A DNA stretch of 64,000 nt, from assembly GCA_029907345.1 (NCBI GenBank), contig JARYMB010000004.1, positions 59,659 through 123,658 on the forward strand, written 5' to 3'. The notes under the pieces were generated by a model. It saw only the letters and a program-made list of their open reading frames with translations, was not told the DNA's origin and made no database searches. This DNA comes from Methanolinea sp. GTDB lineage: Archaea; Halobacteriota; Methanomicrobia; Methanomicrobiales; Methanospirillaceae. Below, piece by piece: positions 18,054 through 26,804 of this stretch. Position 1 is the first letter of the stretch. Every line of letters begins with the position of its first letter. Made by a program: the position numbers and the translations under genes.

Positions 18054-18479
18054 TTATGAGTCCACGTCTCCCCTGCGGAACAGGTACATCTGGAACGCCC
18101 GCGCCGAGATGCCCATGAGCAGGATAAGCAGTACGGACAGTGTCGCGGCATCCGGCGACCAGAATCCGAGGTAGTCCGCCCAGAAAACGGCAAAGAGGAC
18201 GATGAAGGTGAGGAACCAGGACCAGGAAAGCCCGTATGCTCCTATCTTCCTCGTTCTCTCGTCCTGGAAGGAGTCCTTATCGCCCCGCCAGAGTTTGAGT
18301 CCGGAGAATACGACGAGCACCGTACCCATGGAAATGAAGGCACTGGAAAAGGGTCCTCCGGATGGAGGTGAGAGGAGAGACATTCCGGCAATGCCTGTAC
18401 CGAGCAGGAACAGACCGGCGAGGAACATCCAGACAAGCCATGTGCGGGTTTGGAACAGACAACGGTTATCTTTCATCAT
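18054..18479 (-). CDS. Four-helix membrane protein, DUF2178-like
   Basis: A 141-residue integral membrane protein with hydrophobic segments near residues 14-35, 45-62, 83-103 and 110-132. Between the second and third lies the cytoplasmic motif [21 protein letters not shown]. The DERxxxI motif in this position is typical of DUF2178 proteins, which are commonly encoded together with a small XRE regulator, as here. The function is unknown; a role in controlling the regulator or in membrane stress is speculation. Start ATG 18479 is 16 bases after the probable transcription start. Confidence 0.78.
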   Translation of the reverse strand: MMKDNRCLFQTRTWLVWMFLAGLFLLGTGIAGMSLLSPPSGGPFSSAFISMGTVLVVFSGLKLWRGDKDSFQDERTRKIGAYGLSWSWFLTFIVLFAVFWADYLGFWSPDAATLSVLLILLMGISARAFQMYLFRRGDVDS

Positions 18480-18511
18480 TGCAACCTTTTTTGTTAATTA
18501 TTTTTAACACA

Positions 18512-18527
18512 TGTTATATTTATAACA
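18512..18527. promoter_or_regulatory. Palindromic operator overlapping the TATA box of the DUF2178-XRE unit
   Basis: TGTTATA (18512-18518) and TATAACA (18521-18527) are a perfect inverted repeat with a 2-base centre. On the minus strand the same bases form a TATA box (TATAAATA), about 33-45 bases before ATG 18479. The flanks repeat AACACATG on both sides (18506-18513 and 18525-18532). A dimeric HTH protein binding here would block TBP, so autoregulation by the neighbouring XRE protein is plausible. Confidence 0.55.
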
Positions 18528-18671
18528 CATGCATGTCCCCTATTTCATGCCACACCAGGAATTGAACGGAGGCGGGGGGTGGGCCCACCGTATGGCCGGT
18601 AGAGAATGCGGCAGAGAATCACCACGTGGTGCAGGAAAAATCTAATTCACGCCGGGACTACCTCTGCCTCG

Positions 18672-18971
18672 ATGCCGGAAGACATCTGCTTCAACAGGTT
18701 CTGGACTGAGATCCTCCTCAGGAATTCCACGCCGCGCCGGTGCGATAACAGGGTAAAGAAAGCATGCAGGGAATATTACGTCATCAGTCCGGGGGCACTC
18801 TTCAGGGGGGTGCCTATCCAGATACCAGTCCCGATGCTTGTGGGAATCGACGAGGAGAAGAAGCGGTTGCTGGTTCCTTTCAGGAAACCCTGTTACGGTC
18901 TCTCCCTCTACGTCATTGAGTCGGACAGCAGGGAGATCGGGGAGATTCGAAAAGAGCTGGCAGGAATATGA
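18672..18971 (+). CDS. Conserved-looking hypothetical protein
   Basis: The 99-residue product begins MPEDICFNRFWTEILLRN and is rich in charged residues: RRCDNRVKKACREYYV, then a hydrophobic stretch SPGALFRGVPIQIPVPMLVGID and FRKPCYGLSLYVIES. I do not recognise the family. There are three cysteines without a metal-binding pattern. The frame is open upstream to 18606, but ATG 18672 seems the best start; no clear ribosome site is visible. It lies alone between the divergent DUF2178 gene and a convergent flavin protein gene. Confidence 0.55.
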   Translation: MPEDICFNRFWTEILLRNSTPRRCDNRVKKACREYYVISPGALFRGVPIQIPVPMLVGIDEEKKRLLVPFRKPCYGLSLYVIESDSREIGEIRKELAGI

Positions 18972-19034
18972 CTCTCACCCTGTCGCGACAGGATGATCAA
19001 CAGGCTCTCTGCGTTTAAGGGGATGATGAGAAAC

Positions 19035-19061
19035 GAATGGGGGCTGCCTTGCCCCCCATTC
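19035..19061. terminator. Stem-loop between convergent genes
   Basis: GAATGGGGG (19035-19043) pairs perfectly with CCCCCATTC (19053-19061) around a 9-base loop. It lies between the ends of the genes at 18672-18971 (+) and 19086-19505 (-), where a bidirectional terminator or 3'-end structure is expected. Archaeal termination usually depends on T-runs, which are not obvious here, so the role is tentative. Confidence 0.4.
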
Positions 19062-19085
19062 CACAGAGTGATTAGCTGGTCCGGG

Positions 19086-19505
19086 TCAGATTGACCTTTC
19101 CCAGCCCTGTCCCATGTCGACGAGGGGCCTTACCTCAACAACCCGGAACGTTACTGCCGCGGCCATCATTGCGGCGGCATCCTTTCCCGCAACTTTCGCG
19201 ATCTGGTCTTTGAGTCCCTCCAGTGCAGGCCCGTGCCGGGCGATCTCTTTTGCCTCAAGGTAGACCCTGATCCCCTTCCAGTCCATGATCGATTTGCCCG
19301 GCTCCACGATCATGTACACGGCATGCGGGTTTTCGGAAAGGTAGGCAAGCGTCCTGTTCTTCGCAAGGCCGATGACGACAGTCTTTTCATCAGTCATATA
19401 TGCAGAGCCAATCACGGCCACGTCAACCCTGCCGTCCCTGCCGGACGTCGCGAGAATTCCCAGGCGCGGCTGTTTGTTGAAGTATTCGACGAGCTTCGAT
19501 GTCAT
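19086..19505 (-). CDS. Pyridoxamine 5'-phosphate oxidase-family flavin-binding protein
   Basis: A 139-residue split-barrel protein of the PNPOx-like family. KLVEYFNKQPRLGILATSGRDGRVDVAVIGSAYM covers the first strands, which usually bind FMN, and VVIGLAKNRTLAYLSENPHAVYMIVEPG is the second conserved block. The C-terminal RVVEVRPLVDMGQGWE closes the fold. Methanogen members often bind FMN or F420 and reduce small molecules; the substrate is unknown. ATG 19505 has GGTGG at a good distance; a GTG at 19517 is less likely. Confidence 0.8.
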   Translation of the reverse strand: MTSKLVEYFNKQPRLGILATSGRDGRVDVAVIGSAYMTDEKTVVIGLAKNRTLAYLSENPHAVYMIVEPGKSIMDWKGIRVYLEAKEIARHGPALEGLKDQIAKVAGKDAAAMMAAAVTFRVVEVRPLVDMGQGWERSI

Positions 19506-19658
19506 ATGTAAGTCCACCTTCTATCGGGAGTATGCCTCTCTCCCCTGATACGAAAAAATGTTGCATGTCCCGCCAGCCCCCGATGACCTCCAGGCGATCT
19601 CTCCCGCGGGATAGTATCATATGGTGCAGAACGACCAACAGTCTCATGATAGAGACAG

Positions 19659-21938
19659 ATGATTGACCGGTTATTCAGGAGACACCCCCTTTCCACCTAC
19701 CTGGCCCTTGCAATCTTTTGTATTCTTGTCCTTGCGGTTGCCGGGCTTGTCGCCATCAGCTATGTCTCCATGGAAAGGACACTCTCTGACAACGCCCGGT
19801 CCGTGCGGCAACAGACCGAGAACAACCTTGTCGCAGTCCTGAAATCAAAGGAAGAAGGGCTCCGGCTCTTTGAGGAGAGCCTGAACAGGAAGATGGAGGC
19901 TGCCTTCGTTCCGTTCCTTGAGGAGTACGGGAGGGCAGGTGGAGACCCCACCCGCATGGACCTTCCAGCGGTAAAACACAAGATCGGGGATGACATGGAG
20001 CTCTACGTCATCGATGCCAATGCAACGATTGTTGCGACGACGTATCCCCCTGAACTCGGGCTCCGTTTCGGCGACTATGCACCCTACTTCGTCGAGTACC
20101 TCAATGGCATCCGCTTCTCGGATGGTTTCTTCCCAGACCGTATCGTGAGCGAAAAATCGACCGGCGCGCTGAAGAAGTTTGCATACATGTCCACACCGGA
20201 CCATGCCCATGTCCTGGAACTCGGTCTTCCCGTCACGATGCCGGAGGTCCCGACGTTCCGGTACCTCGACAGGGACCTCATCATGGAGGTCGAAAAGGCG
20301 AATCCCTACCTTTCCGGCGTGAGGGTCTTTGACACGACCCTGCGGGAAAGGATGAACGATACCTCCGTCGAGGTCACTGACCCGGCACTGAAGGAAATTT
20401 TAAGGCAGGTCCTTGCAACCCGGAGCAGCATGGATGTGACCGGTGGGACACCGGGAAGCCTGACCCGGTACCTGTTCGTTGATTTACGGGACAACGACAC
20501 CGGCTCGGATGTCAGCCGGATCATCGAGCTGAACTATACGATGCTCCCCATTGAGAAGGCACTGGAGCGGGCGCTCGTGTTCCACGCCCTGATTGGTGTC
20601 ATATTCCTCTCGGGGTGCGCTCTCGTGGCATTTCTCACCATCAGGAAATTCACCCGCCCCATCGAGACGATGGTGGGAGACCTCGACCAGATCACCCGCG
20701 GGGACCTTGACCATCCCGTCTCCCCACCGCTGGGAAGAGACCTCCTCCGGCTTCAGGAGAGTATCACGCGGATGGTCGTTCAGCTCAAAAAGACCCTCGA
20801 AGACGTCAGGAAGAGCGAGGAGGACTACAGGACGCTTGTACAGGGTGCAAACAGCATTATCATGCGGTGCACGCCGGACGGAAAAATACTTTACATGAAC
20901 CCATTCGGCCTCGACTTTTTCGGATACGCGGAAAGCGAGATCGTGGGAAAAACAATCCAGGAAACGGTATACATCCCCCCGGCAGGGCTGAGATGCGGAG
21001 CCGGAGGTCCGGCGCAGGAATATCACCCGTTCTTTTCCTTATCGGAGTGTGCGATGCAGGCAAAAAACGGCGAAGATGTCTGGGTGGCCTGGACGCACAA
21101 GCCCCTTTGTGGCAGGGGGAATAAACCGTCCGAGATCCTCTCCATCGGCAATGACATCTCCCGTCTCAAGCAGGCAGAACGGGAGATCCAGGAGCTGAAC
21201 GCCCGGCTTGAACAGAAGATAGTTGAGCGGACGCGCCAGATCGTCGAGGCAAACAGGAACCTCGAGGCCTTCACTTACTCGGTCTCCCACGACCTGCGTG
21301 CACCCCTCCGTGCCATTTCGGGGTACTCGTCCATCCTCCTCTCGGACCCGGGTGACATCTCTCCCCGGGAAAGGAGGTACCTGGAGCAGATACAGAGCAG
21401 CTCGAACAAGATGGGAGAGTTAATCGATGACCTCCTCACCTTCTCACGGCTTGGCGGCCAGGCCCTGAAGAAAAAGACACTCAAACCTGCCGAGGTTGTC
21501 CGGGAGGTACTCCTGGATTTCCAGGGGGAGATACAGAAACGCAATGTCGAAGTGAGGGTCCTGGACATGCCGCCGTGCAGTGCAGACCGGGCCCTGCTCC
21601 GGCAGGTCTATCTCAACCTCGTTGCAAATGCGATAAAGTTTTCCCGGTCACGCGAAAGGCCGATCGTGGAAATCGGGGCCCTTTTCCGGGAAAGGACGCC
21701 TGTCTATTACGTCAGGGATAACGGGATCGGGTTTGACATGAGGTACTCAGCAAAACTTTTCGGGGTCTTCGAGAGGCTCTGTGACACCGGGGAGTACGAG
21801 GGGACGGGGGTTGGCCTTGCAATCGTGAACCGGATTGTCGAAATGCATGGAGGGAGGGTCTGGGCCGAGTCAGAGCCTGACAGGGGTGCGACATTCTTCT
21901 TCACTCTCGGGGAAGAAACAGAAGAAAGGAATGAATAA
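19659..21938 (+). CDS. Sensor histidine kinase (extracellular sensor, HAMP, PAS, kinase)
   Basis: The 759-residue protein has TM1 (about 13-37), a large extracellular Cache-like domain (40-305: MELYVIDANATIVATTYPPELG, FAYMSTPDHAHVLELGLPV), TM2 (309-330), HAMP (about 330-385: RPIETMVGDLDQITRGDLD), PAS (about 390-505), a coiled coil (EIQELNARLEQKIVERT) and a kinase core. The phosphoacceptor is His544 in SVSHDLRAPLRAISG. The ATPase motifs are LVANAIKFSR, RDNGIGFD and GTGVGLAIV. It resembles phytochrome-type kinases that modify an unlinked regulator. No receiver gene is adjacent. The ligand is unknown. Confidence 0.9.
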   Translation: MIDRLFRRHPLSTYLALAIFCILVLAVAGLVAISYVSMERTLSDNARSVRQQTENNLVAVLKSKEEGLRLFEESLNRKMEAAFVPFLEEYGRAGGDPTRMDLPAVKHKIGDDMELYVIDANATIVATTYPPELGLRFGDYAPYFVEYLNGIRFSDGFFPDRIVSEKSTGALKKFAYMSTPDHAHVLELGLPVTMPEVPTFRYLDRDLIMEVEKANPYLSGVRVFDTTLRERMNDTSVEVTDPALKEILRQVLATRSSMDVTGGTPGSLTRYLFVDLRDNDTGSDVSRIIELNYTMLPIEKALERALVFHALIGVIFLSGCALVAFLTIRKFTRPIETMVGDLDQITRGDLDHPVSPPLGRDLLRLQESITRMVVQLKKTLEDVRKSEEDYRTLVQGANSIIMRCTPDGKILYMNPFGLDFFGYAESEIVGKTIQETVYIPPAGLRCGAGGPAQEYHPFFSLSECAMQAKNGEDVWVAWTHKPLCGRGNKPSEILSIGNDISRLKQAEREIQELNARLEQKIVERTRQIVEANRNLEAFTYSVSHDLRAPLRAISGYSSILLSDPGDISPRERRYLEQIQSSSNKMGELIDDLLTFSRLGGQALKKKTLKPAEVVREVLLDFQGEIQKRNVEVRVLDMPPCSADRALLRQVYLNLVANAIKFSRSRERPIVEIGALFRERTPVYYVRDNGIGFDMRYSAKLFGVFERLCDTGEYEGTGVGLAIVNRIVEMHGGRVWAESEPDRGATFFFTLGEETEERNE

Positions 21939-21971
21939 CCCTCTCTCACCCGGTACCGTCTCGGGCCCCCC

Positions 21972-23093
21972 CTAATCCTTCCTTCTCCGGTATACCAGGA
22001 TGAAAAGCCCCAGAATCCCGGATAAGCAAACGGAGGCGAGGAGAGAAAACGTCCCGGGACCTGCCATCCGGGTAGGAGTGGGAGTGGGGGCGGGAAGGGG
22101 CTGGAGGGCTGCAAAGATGCGGATATCCTGCCCGGCCATCACGTTCCCGGCGGTTGAAAACGGGGAATATCCATCCATCCGTATCTCCACGGTATAATTC
22201 CCGGGAGGAACATCATTGACCGAGAGCGGTGTCACTCCGGCATACGCAGAATTGACGAAGACATCCGCTCCGGCAGGGGTGGATGCTATCCCTGCGCTCG
22301 CGGTTCCCTGGTTGCTGCCGGCAAGTGTTGCCATTACCTGCACAACCTTTCCGGCTTCGACGGACACTGTCGTCGTAAAGTCCAGGTATCCCGGTTTCCT
22401 GGCGACGAGCGTGTACTGACCGGGAGAGAGGTCATCGATGTCGAGGAGGTCGTCAGGAGTCGTGGAACCCCTGTAGTCGCCGTTGATGAAGACCGCTGCA
22501 CCGGGTGGTGCCGACGCGACGAGGATGTCACCGGAAGGGGGGCTGACTTCCGGGTCGAGCAGTGCAGATACAGGGGTGATCGTCCCTCCTGTCACTGTCA
22601 CCGCCCTTTCCCACGCCCCATAACCGGCTTCGGTTATCCTGACCATATGTGCTCCCGGTGCGAGGTTCCCGACCACCTGGTTCGTCTTTCCCATGTACCT
22701 GTCATCGACGTAGAGTGACGCGCCCCGGGGTTCCGAGCTGATCGAGAGACCGCCGGGGTTTGAAACCGGGTCGAGGGTGACAATGACGTTCTCGGTCGAC
22801 CCGGCACTGACCTTCACGTTCGCATACTTGGGAAAAAAGCCCTGCCGGGAGATCTTCACGGAGTGCGTGCCGGGCTCGACACCGGTAAAGGTTCCCGGGG
22901 TAAAGAGGGATTGCGCACCGTCGTCGAGGATGGCAGATGCACCGGCCGGCGTTGAGGCAACGTATATGCTGCCTGTCTTGTAGAACCCTTTCCCGGTCTC
23001 GATCGATGCCTGGATGGTCATTTCAGCCATTGCCGTACAGGAGACCACGGCTGCCAGGACAACCATTGCAAGGAGAATCCTCTTTCTGAACAT
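21972..23093 (-). CDS. Surface protein with four PEGA domains
   Basis: A 373-residue secreted protein: signal peptide (ILLAMVVLAAVVSCTAMA), four consecutive PEGA-type repeats of about 70 residues, a Pro/Thr spacer (LPAPTPTPTR) and a C-terminal membrane segment with basic end (GILGLFILVYRRRKD). Each repeat has the pattern STPxGAxxxxDxxxxGxTP...GxHxVxxxxxGY (for example ASTPAGADVFVNSAYAGVTP and PPGNYTVEIRMDGYSPF). PEGA domains are found in archaeal envelope proteins and probably bind surface structures. It lies 89 bases downstream of an ABC ATPase gene on the same strand. AAAGGGA precedes the start. Confidence 0.88.
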   Translation of the reverse strand: MFRKRILLAMVVLAAVVSCTAMAEMTIQASIETGKGFYKTGSIYVASTPAGASAILDDGAQSLFTPGTFTGVEPGTHSVKISRQGFFPKYANVKVSAGSTENVIVTLDPVSNPGGLSISSEPRGASLYVDDRYMGKTNQVVGNLAPGAHMVRITEAGYGAWERAVTVTGGTITPVSALLDPEVSPPSGDILVASAPPGAAVFINGDYRGSTTPDDLLDIDDLSPGQYTLVARKPGYLDFTTTVSVEAGKVVQVMATLAGSNQGTASAGIASTPAGADVFVNSAYAGVTPLSVNDVPPGNYTVEIRMDGYSPFSTAGNVMAGQDIRIFAALQPLPAPTPTPTRMAGPGTFSLLASVCLSGILGLFILVYRRRKD

Positions 23094-23182
23094 GTCCCTT
23101 TGCTCCGTGCAGGAATCTCCCGGGATGTATAAAAAACCCTGCGCGGGATGCATCATCAAAACAGGAGATAGACACCTCCCCG

Positions 23183-23932
23183 TCAATAGCCGCTTGCGTA
23201 GTAATACCCGTTCTCCTGCCGGACCGTGACAGGTACGCCGAAGAGATCCTGGAGATGCCTGTCGGTCAGGACATCCTCCTTCCTGCCGTCCATCCTGATT
23301 CGCCCCTCCTTCATGAGGATGACGCGGGATATCTCGGGGATGATGTCATGGAGGGAGTGGGTGACCATGATGATCCCGACACCCGAGCGGGCGATGTCGC
23401 GGATCACGCTCCTGAATGCATGGAGTGCAGCAAGGTCGAGGCTGTTCGTGGGCTCGTCGAGGATGAGTGTGCGGGGACCATGGACGAGCGCCCTCGCTAT
23501 CAGGAATCGCCGGGCCTCCCCGGTGGACAGGGTGTCCATCGGGCGCCCGGCGAGCCGGTCGATCCCGAGAAAGCGCATGATGGTCTCCGCCCGTTCTTCC
23601 ATGTCAGGGGTCACATGGTGGTGGAAGAGGCCAATGCTCGAGAAGAAGCCCGAGATGACCACGTCACGGCCGCAGACGCCCCGCGTGTACTGCAGCTGCA
23701 GGTCGGGAGAGACCACGCCGAGGGACGAGCGGAGGGCAAAAACATCCCAGACCTCGCGTCCCTGGAAGCGGAAGGTGACGTCACCGGCTCCATCGAGGAC
23801 AGGATAGAGCTCCCGCGTGATCGTCTTGACCAGGGTCGACTTTCCGGAACCATTCGGACCGAGGATGGCAACATGTTCCCCCTCATGAATCGCGAGACTG
23901 ACCCGGAAAAGGACCGGTGCGTTCCCCCGCAT
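23183..23932 (-). CDS. ABC transporter ATP-binding protein (YlmA/ModF-like), start uncertain
   Basis: The ABC ATPase has Walker A GPNGSGKST (about residues 25-33), the signature STGEARR, Walker B TLILDEPTNS and the switch VTHSLHDI. The FFSSIGLFHHH insertion and the RFLGI region match stand-alone ATPases of the YlmA/ModF group. No permease is adjacent, so it may act alone or serve an unlinked transporter. From ATG 23932 it has 249 residues. The first strand of the fold (FLLECANVTV) is encoded in frame upstream without an ATG, GTG or TTG before the stop at 23999, so the true start is unclear. Confidence 0.85.
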   Translation of the reverse strand: MRGNAPVLFRVSLAIHEGEHVAILGPNGSGKSTLVKTITRELYPVLDGAGDVTFRFQGREVWDVFALRSSLGVVSPDLQLQYTRGVCGRDVVISGFFSSIGLFHHHVTPDMEERAETIMRFLGIDRLAGRPMDTLSTGEARRFLIARALVHGPRTLILDEPTNSLDLAALHAFRSVIRDIARSGVGIIMVTHSLHDIIPEISRVILMKEGRIRMDGRKEDVLTDRHLQDLFGVPVTVRQENGYYYASGY

Positions 23933-24177
23933 GACCGTTACGTTGGCACATTCGAGGAGGAATGGACGGGAAGGCGAAGTATTCCGGTTCGTGTTTATTC
24001 ACCTGTCGGGAAATTCAGTACCTGGGGCCGGGCGCGTCTGCCCCGGCGAGGAATGATGAATTATTCTCGTTCCCTGCACATGAGGGTAGTGGCAGTTCCC
24101 GTGCTGCGAGATCCCCTTAACCGGACCATTTCCCGGGCAGACAGGTAAATACCCCTGGCAGGGAAACGATCCTGTCG

Positions 24178-25371
24178 ATGGATGAAAGAGTACCCGGAAC
24201 CGAACTGGCGGACCGGATGCGCAGGTTCCGCGAGCGGATGGACCGCGTGCACCCTGACTGGGAGATGGCCGTCTTTTTCGGAAAGATCAACCTGTATTAC
24301 CTGACGGGAACGATACAGGACGGAATGCTCACCGTACCCAGGGACGGCCAGGAGGAGTTCTGGGTGAGGAGGAGCTATGAGCGCGCATGCACCGAATCGG
24401 ACTTTCCCGTCATCAGGCCGATGGCATCGTTCCGCGATGCAAGGGAAAGCATCGCCCGTGTACCTGGAATTGCCCACATCGAGACGGGAATCGTCCCGGT
24501 CGGTCTCTGGGAACTTTTCAGGAAACATTTCCCTGTCCGCGCTGCAGCCAGCCTTGACGCCGAGGTGGGAATGACAAGGGCGAAAAAGAGCCCCTATGAA
24601 ATCGAGCTCCTCCGGAGAGCGGGGGAGATTCACAGGGCCGTCCTCGAGGAGGATGTCCCCTGCATCCTGCGGGAGGGGATGAGCGAAGCCGCGTTTGCAA
24701 CCTCGGTCTACGAACGGATGGTCTCCCTCGGACACCAGGGGATCGTCCGGTTCGGCAGTTTCAATACCGAGATCGAGGTGGGACAGGTGGCATTCGGGGA
24801 GAATTCCCTGTATCCCACGTATTTCAACGGGCCTGGCGGTTGCCGCGGGATGGGCCCTGCAGCACCGGTGCTCGGAGACCCGGACCGGACGCTGAAACCG
24901 GGGGATCTCGTCTTCATCGACAATGCCTGCATGGTGGGGGGATACCAGACGGACAAGACCATGAATTACGTCTTTTCTGGCAGCATTCCCCGGGAGGCCG
25001 AAGAGATGCATGAAAGGTGTGTCATGCTCATGGAGGAGATGGCATCCATGCTCGTCCCGGGGGCAGTCCCTTCCACGATCTACGCGTCCATCATGGGGAG
25101 CCAGGAACCGGGTTTCCTGGAACACTTCATGGGACATGCCGAGCCGAGGGTCCGTTTCCTTGGCCACGGCGTCGGTCTCGTGGTCGATGAACCGCCTGTC
25201 ATTGCCATGGGTTTTGATGAACCGCTCGAAGAGGGGATGGCAATCGCGCTCGAACCAAAATACGCAGTTCCGGGCCTGGGGCTGGTCGGAATCGAGAACA
25301 CGTATCTCGTCACCCCCCGCGGCGGAGAGAGCATCACAGGCAATCATCCCGGGCTGATCCCCGTTTCCTGA
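24178..25371 (+). CDS. pepQ: Xaa-Pro aminopeptidase (M24 metallopeptidase)
   Basis: A 397-residue creatinase/aminopeptidase-P-like protein. The N-terminal domain (1-150) is followed by the pita-bread domain. Metal ligands are visible in order: Asp in VFIDNACMVGGYQTDKTMNY (two aspartates 11 residues apart), His in RFLGHGVGLVVDE, Glu in AIALEPKY and Glu in VGIENTYLV. It hydrolyses X-Pro bonds, probably as a dimanganese or dicobalt enzyme in the cytoplasm. The gene stands alone; GGTAAATAC around 24144 could be its TATA element. The family does not fix dipeptidase versus aminopeptidase activity. Confidence 0.88.
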   Translation: MDERVPGTELADRMRRFRERMDRVHPDWEMAVFFGKINLYYLTGTIQDGMLTVPRDGQEEFWVRRSYERACTESDFPVIRPMASFRDARESIARVPGIAHIETGIVPVGLWELFRKHFPVRAAASLDAEVGMTRAKKSPYEIELLRRAGEIHRAVLEEDVPCILREGMSEAAFATSVYERMVSLGHQGIVRFGSFNTEIEVGQVAFGENSLYPTYFNGPGGCRGMGPAAPVLGDPDRTLKPGDLVFIDNACMVGGYQTDKTMNYVFSGSIPREAEEMHERCVMLMEEMASMLVPGAVPSTIYASIMGSQEPGFLEHFMGHAEPRVRFLGHGVGLVVDEPPVIAMGFDEPLEEGMAIALEPKYAVPGLGLVGIENTYLVTPRGGESITGNHPGLIPVS

Positions 25372-25446
25372 CAACCTTCCCCGTTTCTTCCCCGGTTTAC
25401 CGGTAACCCCCGCGCCTGTTTCTGATACCGGTCAAACCAGTAATTT

Positions 25447-25472
25447 TTATATAACAATATGTAAAACATATT
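25447..25472 (+). promoter_or_regulatory. Promoter with TATA box and inverted repeat for the surface-protein/ABC operon
   Basis: TTTATATAAC lies at 25446-25455. AATATGT (25456-25462) and ACATATT (25466-25472) form a perfect 7-base inverted repeat around AAA directly downstream, that is between the TATA box and the expected transcription start (about 25473). This is a usual operator position for archaeal repressors. The regulated unit would be the three genes from 25518 to 28681. Confidence 0.5.
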
Positions 25473-25517
25473 TGACACATTACCCGGGAAACCGAAAACT
25501 TGGGAGGGATAAACAGG

Positions 25518-26798
25518 ATGGTATTTCAGGAAACGATTGGCACCCGTCGTTCCCGATGCGTGTTCGTGGCGGTGGTCCTCCTGCTCCTTGCAGGATCTGC
25601 TGCTGCGGCGACGACGGCAGAGAAGGCAGCATCGTACGTGGGGGTGACATCCGTCTCGATCGAGCCGGGAGTCCTGATGCAGGACGATACAGGGACGATA
25701 GTCGTTGAGGTGAAGAACAGCGGTTCGGACCCGGTATCGATTGCCCGGGCAGAGATCCTCTCTAGCGATATAGAGGTACTCAATTACCAGACGTACGACT
25801 CGGTCGGGGCGATCGGGCCGGGAAACACGATGAAGTTCACGTTCCATGTCCGGGCAGGCGTCAGGGACGGTGTCTACTTCCCGATGTTCTACCTGGACTT
25901 CACGGATGCGGGGAGCCTCCGTTACCCGGTAGCATTGGAAGTCGAGTCTACGCCTGTCTCGATCAGCGTGGTCGATGCACCGGGTTCCTTCTCACCCGGG
26001 ACAAAGAACAAGGTCGTACTCTCCGTGAACAACCCACGGAAGAATACCGTCAGCAGCGTGACCGTGACGCCGGGCGGAGACGGCATCAGGACCACGCAGG
26101 GGAGTGTCTTCATCGGGACGCTCGCGGCTGACGAGGCAAAAAGCATGACCTTCGAGGTCTGGGCCGAGAAGGAAACGGCACTGACGTTTGATGTATCGTA
26201 CCGGAACGGTCTCAATACCCACCATTCCGTTATCACCATGCCGGTCACCATCGGGGGCCGGGAGACTGCAGCAGAACTCGTTGTCAATAACGTGGAGGTG
26301 ACCCGGAACGGTCTCCTGGTCACGATCGGTGGTGATGTGACAAACGCGGGCCTCGAAGATGCCAAGGCGGTCAAGGTGACGGTGGGGAGCCCTGCAGATC
26401 CCACTGATCCGAACCCCGTATACGTGATAGGGTCGCTCGAGCCGGATGACTTCTCCAGTTTCGAGGTCACCTGCACGGTCCGGGGAGAGGATTCCGTTCC
26501 CCTGGTCATCCAGTACCGTGATACCGAGGGCAATTTGTTTGAAAAAACGATACCCATCTCGATCCGGGAGGGTGCCGTGGGTCCATCGGGAACCGGAAAC
26601 CCGGCAGCAATCTCCCAGGGATCGTCAGCGGTCCAGCGCAGGCCGGGTGGGTTATTCGGGTTCGGCAACGGTGTCGGGAAGATACCCGTGACCGAGATTG
26701 TGGTCGTCATCGTTGCCGCGGTCCTGGTGCTCGTTGCATGGCGGAAGGGATACCTGGCATCCGCGGCAGAGGCGATCCGGAAGCGCAGGCAGGGATGA
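25518..26798 (+). CDS. S-layer-like/CARDB-type surface protein, membrane anchored
   Basis: The 426-residue product has a signal peptide (CVFVAVVLLLLAGSAAA), several CARDB/COG1361-type beta-sandwich domains (for example TIVVEVKNSGSDPVSIARAEI, NKVVLSVNNPRKNTVSSVTV, VTIGGDVTNAGLEDAKAVKV) and a C-terminal TM segment (IVVVIVAAVLVLVAWRKG) with basic tail. It is followed by the ABC ATPase gene 6 bases downstream and a MacB-like permease. In archaea this trio recurs; the surface protein probably acts like a periplasmic adaptor of the transporter. ATG 25518 has GGGAGGGAT upstream. Confidence 0.85.
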   Translation: MVFQETIGTRRSRCVFVAVVLLLLAGSAAAATTAEKAASYVGVTSVSIEPGVLMQDDTGTIVVEVKNSGSDPVSIARAEILSSDIEVLNYQTYDSVGAIGPGNTMKFTFHVRAGVRDGVYFPMFYLDFTDAGSLRYPVALEVESTPVSISVVDAPGSFSPGTKNKVVLSVNNPRKNTVSSVTVTPGGDGIRTTQGSVFIGTLAADEAKSMTFEVWAEKETALTFDVSYRNGLNTHHSVITMPVTIGGRETAAELVVNNVEVTRNGLLVTIGGDVTNAGLEDAKAVKVTVGSPADPTDPNPVYVIGSLEPDDFSSFEVTCTVRGEDSVPLVIQYRDTEGNLFEKTIPISIREGAVGPSGTGNPAAISQGSSAVQRRPGGLFGFGNGVGKIPVTEIVVVIVAAVLVLVAWRKGYLASAAEAIRKRRQG

Positions 26799-26804
26799 AG
26801 GACC

